Positions 8,478-17,842 of a stretch of 64,000 bases of DNA are shown one piece after another (the stretch's first letter is position 1; every line of letters begins with the position of its first letter). Source of the stretch: Halobacillus sp. Marseille-Q1614 (GTDB lineage Bacteria; Bacillota; Bacilli; Bacillales; Halobacillaceae); assembly GCF_902809865.1 (NCBI RefSeq), contig NZ_CADDWH010000001.1, positions 434,001 through 498,000 on the forward strand. Direction: 5' to 3'. The notes below the pieces were generated by a model. The model was not told the origin of the DNA. It worked only from the letters and a program-made list of their open reading frames with translations, and searched no databases. The position numbers were made by a program, and so were the translations under genes.

Positions 8478-11330
8478 ATGGAACTTCTAAAAAGCGCGCT
8501 GGCTTTTTTTAATATATTTTGGTGGAAAGAAAATGTTGAGGGTACTTCCCTTAACCTGGAGAACGTCAACATAGAGAATATTATCTTATATGAAAAGGGA
8601 GAGCTGCATATCCAGCTTGCAAATCTACCTAATAAAATCAATGTAAAAAAAGAATTAATAATCACTAATATGAATAATGAAGAAACTGTCCAAAAAATTA
8701 ATATTGATTCGGAGTCTGAAGCAGTTGTTAATTTAAAGGACAGTTTGTTACATAGCGGTAAGTATGCTTTTTATTTAGTTGTTGAGCAAGAAAAAATTCG
8801 TTTAAGCCTGGATCAGGCGTTACATAACCAAATTAAAGGCTGGTCTCATGCTAAAGAAATCAGTGATTTCCTGGTAGTGCCTTATACCACTATAAAGAAC
8901 AATTTTAGTGTGAAGGTAATAGACATGTGTGAACATAACTCCTCTAATACATTACCCCATGTAGTAGAAAGCCTCGATAAAGTTAATGGAAAAGTTACCA
9001 TAAAGGGAAAGGTTTTTGCAGAGAAACATCTGAAAGATAATTTAGAGTTTATTGTGAAAAGAAGAGGATCTAAATTAAGTTATCAACTGCCCCTAGTAAT
9101 AAAACATAATAAATGGGAAGGTCATATAGACTTTTCTAATTGGGAGCCTTCTAAAGGAATATGGGACTATTATTTAAAGACAGAAAATAAAAAGTATAGA
9201 ATTCAGATAGAAAATGATCAATTAATTAACAACACCAAAGGCAGTATATTTCCATCCAGAAGAGAATCCAGATGGAATAAATTCTATATAACTAGAAATG
9301 GAAAACTTTCTTCTAAAATTCAATCGGCCACAATTAAGATGAAAAGTGTAGAAGCAAAAGTTTTCAATGATTGGAAAGTTAAATGCTGGGGTGTGTTAAA
9401 AAGCAGTATTATTGGAGCGAAAACGGGAGATGTCGAAGTTTTAATTTTAAGGAGGAACATTTATGAAGAGTTTGTTGTGCCACTAAAACTAGAACCAAAA
9501 AGTGGGAATGAAGACGTCTATAAATTTGAGTTTGAATTGAATTATAAAGATTTAATTCCTTCTGAACATAAAGAAATTTACAGGGGAGATGTTTTTTTAC
9601 GGATCCCTTTAGAAAACGATAAACAAAAGATACGCTTCCAACTAGAAAATGATGAGTTAGCCTATCAATCAAGAATTACAATAGAAGATGATAAGATTTT
9701 TCAAATTTATTTTTACTCTACCATTAATCAACAGTTGTCCATTGCTTTTAAAGATTTGAGCATCGAACGGAATGTCACGAACATTCAGTTATCTCATGAA
9801 AGCTTGAAAATAGAAGGGTATGCTTACTTGGACACAGTAGAGTGGGTTGAAAAAGAAGGTGTGTTAAGGTATTTAGTTATTCGGGAAAGAGAGTCAGAAA
9901 GAGAGTATGTTACTCCATTAGAAGGGATTCAAAACAATCTTGAAAGCCACGGTTATCGGTACACTTATAGTGGTTTTAGCTGTGAACTTAATGTGAACGA
10001 ATTTTTGGATCTTTCTAATGAGGAGAAAAAGATATTTGATCTTTATGTACGGTTCCGATACAAAGGGAATATTAAGGAGAGGAGAGTAGGGCAAAAAGAG
10101 TTTAATTATTTTAAAGATGATATTATAGACCGTACAGTATTAACAAAAACATCTTTTAATGAGATTCTGTATTTAACTTATACTCCAAGTGGCAACATAA
10201 AAATTGAAATAAATCGGATTCCTTTAGAAGCCATACCGTATTTAACTAAAAGCTATTGGGAGGAAAACCGTAGCGGGCATGAAGATATCTGGCTGATTGG
10301 GGAACGTCCAGATACAGCTCAGGATACGGGGTATCACTTTTTTAAATATTGCCGGGAGAATTTCCCAGACATGAAAGTTTATTATGCGATTGACTCTCAG
10401 TCAGGTGATTTAGAAAATATTGAGTACTTAGGAAACGTACTTCATATAGGAACTTTAGAACATTATAAGATTTCGGCTACAGCTACTGCATTCATAGGCT
10501 CGCATGACTTAGAATACTTTCTCCCGGCAAAAGCAGTAGAATTTGAGTCATTTAAGAATGGGAAAAGGGTTTTTCTTCAACATGGTGTTTTAGGAAGGAA
10601 AAATGTAGAGTACCATAAAGATTATTATAAATATCCATTTGATTTATTTTGTGTAAGCTCACTATCAGAAAAGAATTTAGTCATTAAAAAATTGGGGTAT
10701 GATAAAGAAGATGTAAAAGTAACAGGACTGACTCGCTTTGACAACCTGCTCAAACAGAAGAATAATAACTATTCCATATTATTTATACCAACCTGGAGAG
10801 ATTGGCTTTTAAATGAAGAGCAATTCTTAGAATCTGATTATTTTGGCAGATATAAGAGTTTTTTAAAAAATCCCAATCTGCATAAATTATTAGATGAGTA
10901 TAATGTAGAACTTAATTGCTATCCTCATTATCGAATGCAGCCCTTTATTGACCATTTTGACATTACACGGGAAAATATTAAGGTTATTAAACTTGGTGAA
11001 AAGTCTGTTCAAGACCTTTTATTGGAAAGTAATTTTATGATAACCGATTATTCTTCTGTATCATTTGATTATCATTATATGGAAAAACCAGTTGTTTTTT
11101 ATCATTTTGATAGGGAATCTTTTTTTAGAAACGGTATACTAAGGCCCGTGGAAGAAACTTTTTTAGGAGATATCTGCTTTACTGAAGACTCTTTAATTCA
11201 GAAGGTTCAAAGTTATATTGAGAATGGGTTTAAAGAGAGAGAAATATTCACTAGAAAGAAAGACTTAATTTTTAATAATATTGATTCAAACAATTGTGAA
11301 AGAGTGTACAATGAAATTAAACAATTTTAA
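8478..11330 (+). CDS. Large CDP-glycerol glycerophosphotransferase family protein (950 aa)
   Basis: The C-terminal 350 residues are a TagB/TagF-type glycerophosphotransferase domain: RVFLQHGVLGRKNVEY near residue 695, LFIPTWRDW near 770 and FMITDYSSVSFDYHYMEKP near 852. The N-terminal 560 residues are a charged, beta-rich region with repeated modules of about 120 residues that I cannot assign to a named domain. The protein is longer than TagF (746 in B. subtilis) and distinct from the 681-residue TagF-like protein encoded next. It may add or extend a different polyol phosphate chain, or act on a side branch (inference). Codon use is clearly AT-rich. GGGGAG lies 11 bases before the ATG. The next family member starts 35 bases after its stop, so the two probably form an operon. 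Confidence 0.8.
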   Translation: MELLKSALAFFNIFWWKENVEGTSLNLENVNIENIILYEKGELHIQLANLPNKINVKKELIITNMNNEETVQKINIDSESEAVVNLKDSLLHSGKYAFYLVVEQEKIRLSLDQALHNQIKGWSHAKEISDFLVVPYTTIKNNFSVKVIDMCEHNSSNTLPHVVESLDKVNGKVTIKGKVFAEKHLKDNLEFIVKRRGSKLSYQLPLVIKHNKWEGHIDFSNWEPSKGIWDYYLKTENKKYRIQIENDQLINNTKGSIFPSRRESRWNKFYITRNGKLSSKIQSATIKMKSVEAKVFNDWKVKCWGVLKSSIIGAKTGDVEVLILRRNIYEEFVVPLKLEPKSGNEDVYKFEFELNYKDLIPSEHKEIYRGDVFLRIPLENDKQKIRFQLENDELAYQSRITIEDDKIFQIYFYSTINQQLSIAFKDLSIERNVTNIQLSHESLKIEGYAYLDTVEWVEKEGVLRYLVIRERESEREYVTPLEGIQNNLESHGYRYTYSGFSCELNVNEFLDLSNEEKKIFDLYVRFRYKGNIKERRVGQKEFNYFKDDIIDRTVLTKTSFNEILYLTYTPSGNIKIEINRIPLEAIPYLTKSYWEENRSGHEDIWLIGERPDTAQDTGYHFFKYCRENFPDMKVYYAIDSQSGDLENIEYLGNVLHIGTLEHYKISATATAFIGSHDLEYFLPAKAVEFESFKNGKRVFLQHGVLGRKNVEYHKDYYKYPFDLFCVSSLSEKNLVIKKLGYDKEDVKVTGLTRFDNLLKQKNNNYSILFIPTWRDWLLNEEQFLESDYFGRYKSFLKNPNLHKLLDEYNVELNCYPHYRMQPFIDHFDITRENIKVIKLGEKSVQDLLLESNFMITDYSSVSFDYHYMEKPVVFYHFDRESFFRNGILRPVEETFLGDICFTEDSLIQKVQSYIENGFKEREIFTRKKDLIFNNIDSNNCERVYNEIKQF

Positions 11331-11365
11331 TTAGAAAAATATCATCAGAAAGGGTTTTATTTTAT

Positions 11366-13411
11366 ATGAAAAATAGGTTGAAGCCATTCGTAGCAGATGT
11401 AAAGCTGCACAAGGATGAAAAAATATCCATATATATTCCCGTTTCAAAGGAAGACGATAGGATTAATCGATTAATCTTAATTAATCGCCAATCTTATGAA
11501 GAGATTAATCTGCCTTTGTTTGAAAAAGATGTTAACGATAATGTAAGGCTAATATATGGAATTTTAGAGTACCAAAAGTGGAATGAAAAATTGCTGAATG
11601 GAGAGTTCTGGGATCTTTATTTGCAAAATGGAGAAGGAAACCACCGACTAAATTCCAATAATCATGCTATTGAATATGTCAGAGTTAAAGGAGAAGAATC
11701 AGGAAAAACATTCCACCCATATTTAACAAAGAAAGGAAATGTTTCCTTTAGATTCAGTGAAATTGACTTCTTTGGCGGCATCAATAGCTTAACTCTCAGT
11801 GAAGAAGGAAAGCTTTCATTATTGGGTAAAGTAGAAAAAGTGGATTTAGATAACGTAAGGGAAGCTAATTTGTTGATTAGTGATTCTTTAAACGTTGAAA
11901 CAAGAATCCCGTTAAATATAACAGCCCAAAAGAACTCTTCATTCGATGAATTTGAGGCGGAAGCTGATCTCGTTAATTTCTACACAGGTGAACTTCCAAA
12001 TTATTTGAAGTTTTCTATTGAGTTAGAGACCTCTGATGGAAATCAAACGATGTGGCGAGAGAGTCCCCGCTTAAAGTTCTACGGTAAAAATGACTTAGAT
12101 AAGTCGTTTCTTACTAATATAGAAGACATTGATGTGAAATTTAAGGTTTCTAAGACTAAAGTGATGAAGTATCTCAGTGTTCAAATCGTTGAAGACAACT
12201 TTATTAAGGAGTCACTTAGAAAAGCTGAAAGAAAAATTGTTAAAGTTAGAAGGGGCAAGAAGGCCTTAGACGTTTATAAGAAAGTTTTCCGTTTATTCAG
12301 CTTTCTGCCAAGCAATCAAAATTTAGTGGTTTTTGAAAGCTTTCATGGCAAACAGTATAGCGACAGCCCAAGAGCGATTTATGAGTATATGAAAGAGAAT
12401 TATCCATCTTATGAGTTGATATGGAGTGCAGACCGACGCCACTATCCGGACTTTATGGAAAAAGATCTTCCTGTTGTAAGACGTTTCTCTTTAAAGTGGC
12501 TGCTCGTTATGACAAGAGCGGGGTATTGGGTTACGAACACACGTCTTCCTAACTGGCTTCCTAAACCAAAGGGTACTGAGTATGTCCAAACATGGCATGG
12601 TACTCCTTTAAAACGCTTGGCCGCTGATATGGATGAAGTTCATATGCCCGGCACGAACACTTTGAAATATAAGAGCAACTTTATTAAGGAAGCAAATAAG
12701 TGGGATTACCTTGTAGCTCCTAATGAGTACTCCAGCGAAATATTCAAGAGTGCTTTCTTATTCGGTAAAAATATGATTGAATCGGGATATCCAAGAAATG
12801 ATTATTTATATAATCAAAATAACCCGCAGACGATTCGCGCATTAAAAACCAAATTGAATCTGCCTGAAGATAAAAAGGTTGTGCTTTATGCACCTACGTG
12901 GCGAGACAATCAGTTTTATCAAAGAGGGAAATACAAGTTTGATTTGAGTTTAGATCTTCAAAAAATGAAGGATGAACTTGGCGATGAATATGTAGTTGTT
13001 CTGCGTATGCACTATCTAATTGCCGAGAACTTTGATCTTGGCCCATTCGAAGGGTTTGCTTATGACTTTTCTAAACACGAAGATATTAGAGACTTGTATC
13101 TAATATCTGATATTTTAATTACTGATTATTCTTCCGTTTTCTTTGATTATGCGAACTTAAGAAGGCCGATTATATTCTACGTATATGATATTGATGAATA
13201 TCGTGACAGTCTACGCGGGTTTTACCTAGATCTTGAGAAGGAAGCACCAGGTCCATTGACTAAGACTACTGAAGAAGTCATTGCTTCTATAAAAGAATTC
13301 GAACGAAATAACTACCAGCTCGATGATTCTTTCGAAGCGTTTTATGAAAGATTTTGCGCCTGGGAAAAAGGTGAATCTTCTAAGCGAGTAGTTGAAACCG
13401 TCTTTCAATAA
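11366..13411 (+). CDS. tagF: Poly(glycerol phosphate) polymerase, TagF-like
   Basis: A 681-residue cytoplasmic, membrane-peripheral enzyme that would polymerise glycerol phosphate from CDP-glycerol onto the primed lipid carrier. The N-terminal 290 residues are beta-rich, as in TagF. The C-terminal catalytic domain shows the classic motifs: VQTWHGTPLKRLAADMDE near residue 405 (with the family histidine), SGYPRNDYL near 472, VLYAPTWRDNQF near 505, LRMHYL near 545 and ITDYSSVFFDYANLRRP near 585. Length and motif spelling fit TagF best among the three homologues here. The exporter tagGH follows on the same strand behind its own promoter, as expected for a teichoic acid locus. Polymer type is inferred. 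Confidence 0.83.
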   Translation: MKNRLKPFVADVKLHKDEKISIYIPVSKEDDRINRLILINRQSYEEINLPLFEKDVNDNVRLIYGILEYQKWNEKLLNGEFWDLYLQNGEGNHRLNSNNHAIEYVRVKGEESGKTFHPYLTKKGNVSFRFSEIDFFGGINSLTLSEEGKLSLLGKVEKVDLDNVREANLLISDSLNVETRIPLNITAQKNSSFDEFEAEADLVNFYTGELPNYLKFSIELETSDGNQTMWRESPRLKFYGKNDLDKSFLTNIEDIDVKFKVSKTKVMKYLSVQIVEDNFIKESLRKAERKIVKVRRGKKALDVYKKVFRLFSFLPSNQNLVVFESFHGKQYSDSPRAIYEYMKENYPSYELIWSADRRHYPDFMEKDLPVVRRFSLKWLLVMTRAGYWVTNTRLPNWLPKPKGTEYVQTWHGTPLKRLAADMDEVHMPGTNTLKYKSNFIKEANKWDYLVAPNEYSSEIFKSAFLFGKNMIESGYPRNDYLYNQNNPQTIRALKTKLNLPEDKKVVLYAPTWRDNQFYQRGKYKFDLSLDLQKMKDELGDEYVVVLRMHYLIAENFDLGPFEGFAYDFSKHEDIRDLYLISDILITDYSSVFFDYANLRRPIIFYVYDIDEYRDSLRGFYLDLEKEAPGPLTKTTEEVIASIKEFERNNYQLDDSFEAFYERFCAWEKGESSKRVVETVFQ

Positions 13412-13420
13412 GACTGCTTG

Positions 13421-13449
13421 TTGTTTTTCTAAAGAATCCTTAGTATAAT
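13421..13449 (+). promoter_or_regulatory. Sigma-A promoter of tagGH
   Basis: TTGTTT, 17-base spacer, TATAAT, placed 43 bases before the preferred tagG start. This suggests tagGH can be transcribed apart from tagF. Confidence 0.65.
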
Positions 13450-13491
13450 TTGACGGGTGTTATGATCAAAGGATTAAGGAAGGTACCATAT

Positions 13492-14307
13492 ATGAAGTCT
13501 GCTTTAACCGTGTTAAAAGAACAGATAAAATATTTCTATTTAGTAAGACGGTTATCTTTATACGAGTTGAAAAGCTCGAACAATAATAATTATTTAGGGA
13601 TGCTATGGGAGCTGCTCAATCCGGGAATTCAAATTGCCATTTTCTGGTTTGTGTTTGGTTTTGGTATACGAAATAGAGTAGGTGAGGGAGGAATGGACTT
13701 CTTCCCTTGGATGCTTTCTGGTATCGTAGTCTGGTTTATGATTCACCAAGGCCTGATCCAGGCTTCGAAGTCGATTTATACCAAAATTAAAATGCTGTCT
13801 AAGATGAATTTTCCGATGAGTGTGATCCCAAGCTATGTTATTTTTTCTAAGTTTTATCCGCACTTAATGCTGCTGGCTGTTGTTATTATTATTCTCAACT
13901 TGCTTGGTTTTACGGTAAGTATTTATTATATTCAGCTGCCTTTATATATGATTGGAGTATTGGTGCTGCTATATGCGATTTCTTTAATTACTTCAACATT
14001 AGCTACAATCGTAAGAGATGTTCAGATGCTTTTACAGTCCACACTCAGAATGCTTTTATATCTGTCACCGATTTTGTGGGATATCAGTAAATTCGGTGAA
14101 GATCTGAATTGGTTGAAGATTATTATGCAGATCAACCCATTCTACTATGTGGTAGAAGCTTATCGTACATCACTGCTTGGCCAGGGATGGTATTTTATTG
14201 AGGAGTGGCAGTACACGCTGTATTTTGTCTCTCTAATTGCTGTCCTGTTCCTGATTGGTTCGGCGCTGCATGTGAAGTTTAGAAGGCACTTTATTGATTT
14301 TCTATAA
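13492..14307 (+). CDS. tagG: Teichoic acid ABC exporter, permease TagG
   Basis: Membrane half of the ABC-2 type transporter that moves lipid-linked teichoic acid across the membrane, working with TagH encoded next. It is 271 residues with six hydrophobic segments. ELKSSNNNNYLGMLWELLNP near residue 30 is the typical N-terminal signature of TagG/Wzm proteins, and MQINPFYYVVEAYRTSLL near the C-terminus is also family-typical. The frame is open back to TTG 13450 and ATG 13462, but AAGGAAGG lies 8 bases before ATG 13492 and the length then matches TagG (275 in B. subtilis), so I chose this start. TagH follows after 17 bases. Confidence 0.88.
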   Translation: MKSALTVLKEQIKYFYLVRRLSLYELKSSNNNNYLGMLWELLNPGIQIAIFWFVFGFGIRNRVGEGGMDFFPWMLSGIVVWFMIHQGLIQASKSIYTKIKMLSKMNFPMSVIPSYVIFSKFYPHLMLLAVVIIILNLLGFTVSIYYIQLPLYMIGVLVLLYAISLITSTLATIVRDVQMLLQSTLRMLLYLSPILWDISKFGEDLNWLKIIMQINPFYYVVEAYRTSLLGQGWYFIEEWQYTLYFVSLIAVLFLIGSALHVKFRRHFIDFL

Positions 14308-14324
14308 AAAACGGAAGTGATAAT

Positions 14325-15131
14325 ATGGCTAAATCAGTCATCGTAAAAGATGTATCCAAAAAATATAAGCTTTTCTCAAATCCGCGGGAACGTATGCTGG
14401 ACCTGATCGTGCCACGTAAATCTTACGGAGAAGATTTTTACGCACTTCAAAACGTCAGCTTCGAAGTGGATGAAGGAGACATCGTCGGCTTTGTCGGGGT
14501 CAATGGTTCCGGTAAATCGACTTTATCTAATATTATTGCTGGGATCGTTCCCCAAACGACCGGGTCTGTTGATGTAAAAGGACAGGCAGCCCTAATTGCG
14601 GTTAACTCAGGTTTGGATAATAAGCTGACAGGCAGAGAGAATATTGAACTGAAGCTCCTTATGCTTGGTTTCAGCAAGTCTGAAATTAAAAGCCTGGAAG
14701 ATGAAATTATTGAATTTGCTGAAATAGAAAAGTTTATTGATCAGCCTGTGAAGTCTTATTCCAGCGGTATGAAATCTCGTTTAGGCTTTGCGATTTCAGT
14801 CAATGTAGACCCGGATGTGCTCATTATTGATGAGGCGCTCTCTGTCGGAGACAAAGCATTTGCTGAAAAAAGCTTAAATAAGATGTATGAGTTTAAGAAG
14901 AGTGGAAAAACGATGTTCTTTGTCAGCCACTCCATTGGGCAGATGAAGAAGTTCTGTGAAAAAGTTCTTTGGCTGGAATATGGGGAAGTAAAAGAGTACG
15001 GCCCTGCGAAAGAAGTTCTCGGCCATTATGAAGAATTCTTGGAAAAGTATAAGAAAATGTCTAAACAGGAAAAGAAAAAATATAAAAAAGAAGTTACCCG
15101 TAAGCAAAGCGGGATCAAGGCAACATCTTAA
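14325..15131 (+). CDS. tagH: Teichoic acid ABC exporter, ATPase TagH (short form)
   Basis: ATP-binding subunit that powers TagG. Motifs: Walker A VNGSGKST near residue 62, signature SYSSGMKSRLGFA near 145, Walker B VLIIDEALSVGDKAF near 165 and the switch histidine in FFVSHS. The protein has 268 residues, so it lacks the long C-terminal extension of B. subtilis TagH (527 residues) and resembles the short TarH type of Staphylococcus. The C-terminus is lysine-rich. It is the last gene of the tagGH operon and ends just before a shared terminator. Confidence 0.9.
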   Translation: MAKSVIVKDVSKKYKLFSNPRERMLDLIVPRKSYGEDFYALQNVSFEVDEGDIVGFVGVNGSGKSTLSNIIAGIVPQTTGSVDVKGQAALIAVNSGLDNKLTGRENIELKLLMLGFSKSEIKSLEDEIIEFAEIEKFIDQPVKSYSSGMKSRLGFAISVNVDPDVLIIDEALSVGDKAFAEKSLNKMYEFKKSGKTMFFVSHSIGQMKKFCEKVLWLEYGEVKEYGPAKEVLGHYEEFLEKYKKMSKQEKKKYKKEVTRKQSGIKATS

Positions 15132-15135
15132 TGCA

Positions 15136-15175
15136 GAAGCACCTCCTCTTTAAAAAGAGGGGGTGCTTTCTTTTT
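15136..15175. terminator. Shared terminator of tagH and the convergent glycosyltransferase gene
   Basis: AAGCACCTCCTCTT / AAGAGGGGGTGCTT hairpin with T-rich sides. The stop codon of the minus-strand gene (15150-15152) lies in the hairpin loop region, so the last codons of that gene double as one terminator arm. Confidence 0.85.
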
Positions 15176-16328
15176 GAATGGCTTTTGCATAAATGTCCAG
15201 GAATTTCTCCGATGCGGCCGAATGGGAGTGAATCTGCTGGATTTTCTGCTGGGCTTTATTTGCCATGTCCTGAGCCTGCAGCGGGTTATCCAGTAGATAT
15301 AGAATATGGTGGGTTAATTCTTTTTCATCACGGTCAGCGAACAAAAGACCGTTCGTTCTATGGTCGATTAATTCCTTCAGTCCTCCAACCGCCCCGGCGA
15401 TCACAGGTGTGCCTGAACCCATGGCTTCTAAGGCAGAAATAGAAGTGGCTTCTTCCACTCCGTGAGAGTGGACACTAGGGATTAGAGCAATCTGCGATGT
15501 CTTATAAAGCTCCACCATTTCGGAGTGAGCGACAGAGCCGAGCATATAAACATGGTCCTCAAGGTTGAATTCAGAAGTCTTTTTCTTAATTGCTGGAAGC
15601 TGCTCTCCTGTTCCGGCGTACACTAATATAACGTCCGGATGTTTTTCCGCTATTTGCTTTAATGCAATCAGTGGATAAATGACGCCGTTCTTTTCTGTAA
15701 GCCGCCGCGGGACAAACAGCATAGGGGCATTTTCAGGAAAGCCGAACTTGGATCTTATCTCTTTTCCGGGTTTCAAGAAAGGTTCAGGGTCTATAAAGTT
15801 TCGGACAACGGTTGCTTCCGCCTGTGCGGTTTCATACACATAATCTTTAATGCGCTGATCGACTGTAATGTTAGCGACCGCTTTTGTGTAGGCTTTACGT
15901 TCAAGGTCCTTAATTTCTTTCGCTTCCGAGCTGTCTGTTTCGATGGCGCCTCGGCTAATCGCTTCATAAGCATAATAACCATGAATCGTAGCGACTACTG
16001 GAAGGTTCGTTTCCAAAGAGGCTAAGGTAGCAAAAATATCCTGAGAGTTAATGATGTCATAGTGGTGTTCATGGTCTTTGATCAGCTCAGCAAGTAATTT
16101 CATACGCTGTTTATCATTGGTCAGCTGTCCCTTGCCTTTCTTAAGCTTATTCATTAAAAAACCAGGACCTTGTGCCAGCAGTTTCTTTTTCCAGGTGGAT
16201 ATATTAGAAATTGACAGCACATCTACTGTATGGCCGCTGGTCTCAAGGCCTTTTTTTAATGTCGTTACATGAGTGGACAAGCCGCCTTCATGAGGATAGT
16301 CGAAAATGGTGGTAATTAAGACTTTCAC
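15150..16328 (-). CDS. GT4-family glycosyltransferase
   Basis: A 392-residue cytoplasmic glycosyltransferase with the two-domain GT-B layout. The N-terminal motif DYPHEGGLSTHV is the glycine-rich acceptor-side loop. The C-terminal half has FVPRRLTEKNGVIY near residue 210 and the GT4 nucleotide-sugar motif EEATSISALEAMGSGTPVIA near 315. Donor and acceptor sugars cannot be read from sequence. It overlaps the flippase gene upstream by 4 bases (ATGA), so it is the last gene of a three-gene minus-strand operon that looks like a Wzx/Wzy-type polysaccharide module. Its stop codon is inside the terminator shared with tagH. Confidence 0.83.
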   Translation of the reverse strand: MKVLITTIFDYPHEGGLSTHVTTLKKGLETSGHTVDVLSISNISTWKKKLLAQGPGFLMNKLKKGKGQLTNDKQRMKLLAELIKDHEHHYDIINSQDIFATLASLETNLPVVATIHGYYAYEAISRGAIETDSSEAKEIKDLERKAYTKAVANITVDQRIKDYVYETAQAEATVVRNFIDPEPFLKPGKEIRSKFGFPENAPMLFVPRRLTEKNGVIYPLIALKQIAEKHPDVILVYAGTGEQLPAIKKKTSEFNLEDHVYMLGSVAHSEMVELYKTSQIALIPSVHSHGVEEATSISALEAMGSGTPVIAGAVGGLKELIDHRTNGLLFADRDEKELTHHILYLLDNPLQAQDMANKAQQKIQQIHSHSAASEKFLDIYAKAIQKESTPSF

Positions 16329-17842
16329 GATGTTTCCCTCCTTTTAAGTAAGTGAGCGAGTTCTTCTTTTAGAAAGGTCAGGTTAAATATTTTCAATAAA
16401 AACAGGTAAAAAACAAAAATTATTAATGTACATATAATCAGTTGAAGCCATGGGTTATCGAAATGGAAGCTGTAAGACAGCAGGAAAGAACCGCACATCG
16501 TTAAAATCAACACGAGACTAAGTTTTAGCCAGTCTCTTTGAAAAGTTGTCTTTTTAAATCGTGCTTTTTGTTTTAATGTGTAATATAAATAAACCGATTG
16601 AAACAGCATGGACAGACTTGTTGCAAAAGCGACTCCTCCCACTCCAAAAATAGGAGCTAAGCTCGCGCTGATTACAATATTAATTCCCACCCCATAAATA
16701 CAGGATCTTAGTGCGGTTTGATTGGCTTTGACCGCATACGCGCTGTTGATTAAGTAATCTCTTATGGCAAAGAACGGCAGGGCGACCGCGAAAAATAAAA
16801 ATGCGATCGATGTTAAAGAGACAGCCTTCGTATCAAAAGCCCCCCGCTCAAAAGCGAAGGATACCAATGTCTCCGCTTCAGATGCCATCACTGCCATTAC
16901 GGGAATTGAAAATAAAGCAATTACTGTAATCCCTCGGTAGACCAGATGGAAATACTCTTCTTTATTTCTCGCTGCCAGTTTGGCCAGCTGAGGATATAGA
17001 ATCGTCGATATCGGCATAAGCAGAATACTCAGCGGGAGCCATAAAAGCCGGTTTCCATAATTAAGGGCTGACACACTTCCTTCTTCCAGAAAAGAGGTCA
17101 CGATTCGGTCGATTACTCCATTTAACTGCACGAACAGTGAAGCGAGAATTATCGGCCAAAATGGCTGAATGACTTGCTTAATAGCACCCCATTCCTTCCA
17201 GGGAAGCAATAGAACCGGTCCTCTATGCTGGGGCCGTATCCATGGCCACTGAATAGCAATCTGCAAAATGCTTCCGATCAATACGCCCCAAGCCAGTCCA
17301 TAGATACCCAGCCATTCGTATAGAGCAAACATAGAGACAATGATTCCTAAATTGTTCACAGTTGGTGCCCAGGCGGAAGGCCCGAATTTTCCATTCGCAT
17401 GCAGAAGCCCCTGGGCAAGAGACTGTGCTGTCATAAATAAAAGGGAAGGCAGCATAATCAGAGTCAGGATCACAGCTAAATTCTGCTCATTGCTCCCAAA
17501 CCCTGGTGCAAACAAAAAGACTAGAGGCTGAATAAGAGCCATGGCAATAATGGTTAACCCTAAAGAAACGAAGATAAAAAAGGTTCCGAGTCTTCGTATC
17601 AGCAGTGAGGCCTGTTCAGGTGACCGTTCTTTTTCACTGATATAAAGCGGTATGATTCCGGCTTGAATTCCTGTCCCAAGTGCTGTGAACAGAATGGTCG
17701 GAATTAGATAAGCGACAAAGAATATATCCGCTGTCTGACTGGCACCAAACAAGGAAGCGATAAGAGCTTCACGGAAAAAGCCTAATATTTTTCCAAAAGC
17801 AGATAGAATGGTAACCATTCCAAATAGTTTAATCCATTTCAT
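16325..17842 (-). CDS. MurJ/MviN-like lipid-linked oligosaccharide flippase
   Basis: A 505-residue membrane protein with about 14 hydrophobic segments, of the MOP superfamily (MurJ/MviN branch). The N-terminal part contains GKILGFFREALIASLFGAS, a typical MurJ-family stretch, and LYPQLAKLAARNKEEY lies mid-protein. It would flip a lipid-linked saccharide to the outer face of the membrane. The setting between a GT4 glycosyltransferase and an O-antigen-ligase-like protein suggests a polysaccharide flippase (Wzx-like, compare TuaB of the teichuronic acid operon) and not the main lipid II flippase. It overlaps both neighbours, by 4 and 14 bases, showing tight translational coupling. Confidence 0.82.
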   Translation of the reverse strand: MKWIKLFGMVTILSAFGKILGFFREALIASLFGASQTADIFFVAYLIPTILFTALGTGIQAGIIPLYISEKERSPEQASLLIRRLGTFFIFVSLGLTIIAMALIQPLVFLFAPGFGSNEQNLAVILTLIMLPSLLFMTAQSLAQGLLHANGKFGPSAWAPTVNNLGIIVSMFALYEWLGIYGLAWGVLIGSILQIAIQWPWIRPQHRGPVLLLPWKEWGAIKQVIQPFWPIILASLFVQLNGVIDRIVTSFLEEGSVSALNYGNRLLWLPLSILLMPISTILYPQLAKLAARNKEEYFHLVYRGITVIALFSIPVMAVMASEAETLVSFAFERGAFDTKAVSLTSIAFLFFAVALPFFAIRDYLINSAYAVKANQTALRSCIYGVGINIVISASLAPIFGVGGVAFATSLSMLFQSVYLYYTLKQKARFKKTTFQRDWLKLSLVLILTMCGSFLLSYSFHFDNPWLQLIICTLIIFVFYLFLLKIFNLTFLKEELAHLLKRRETS

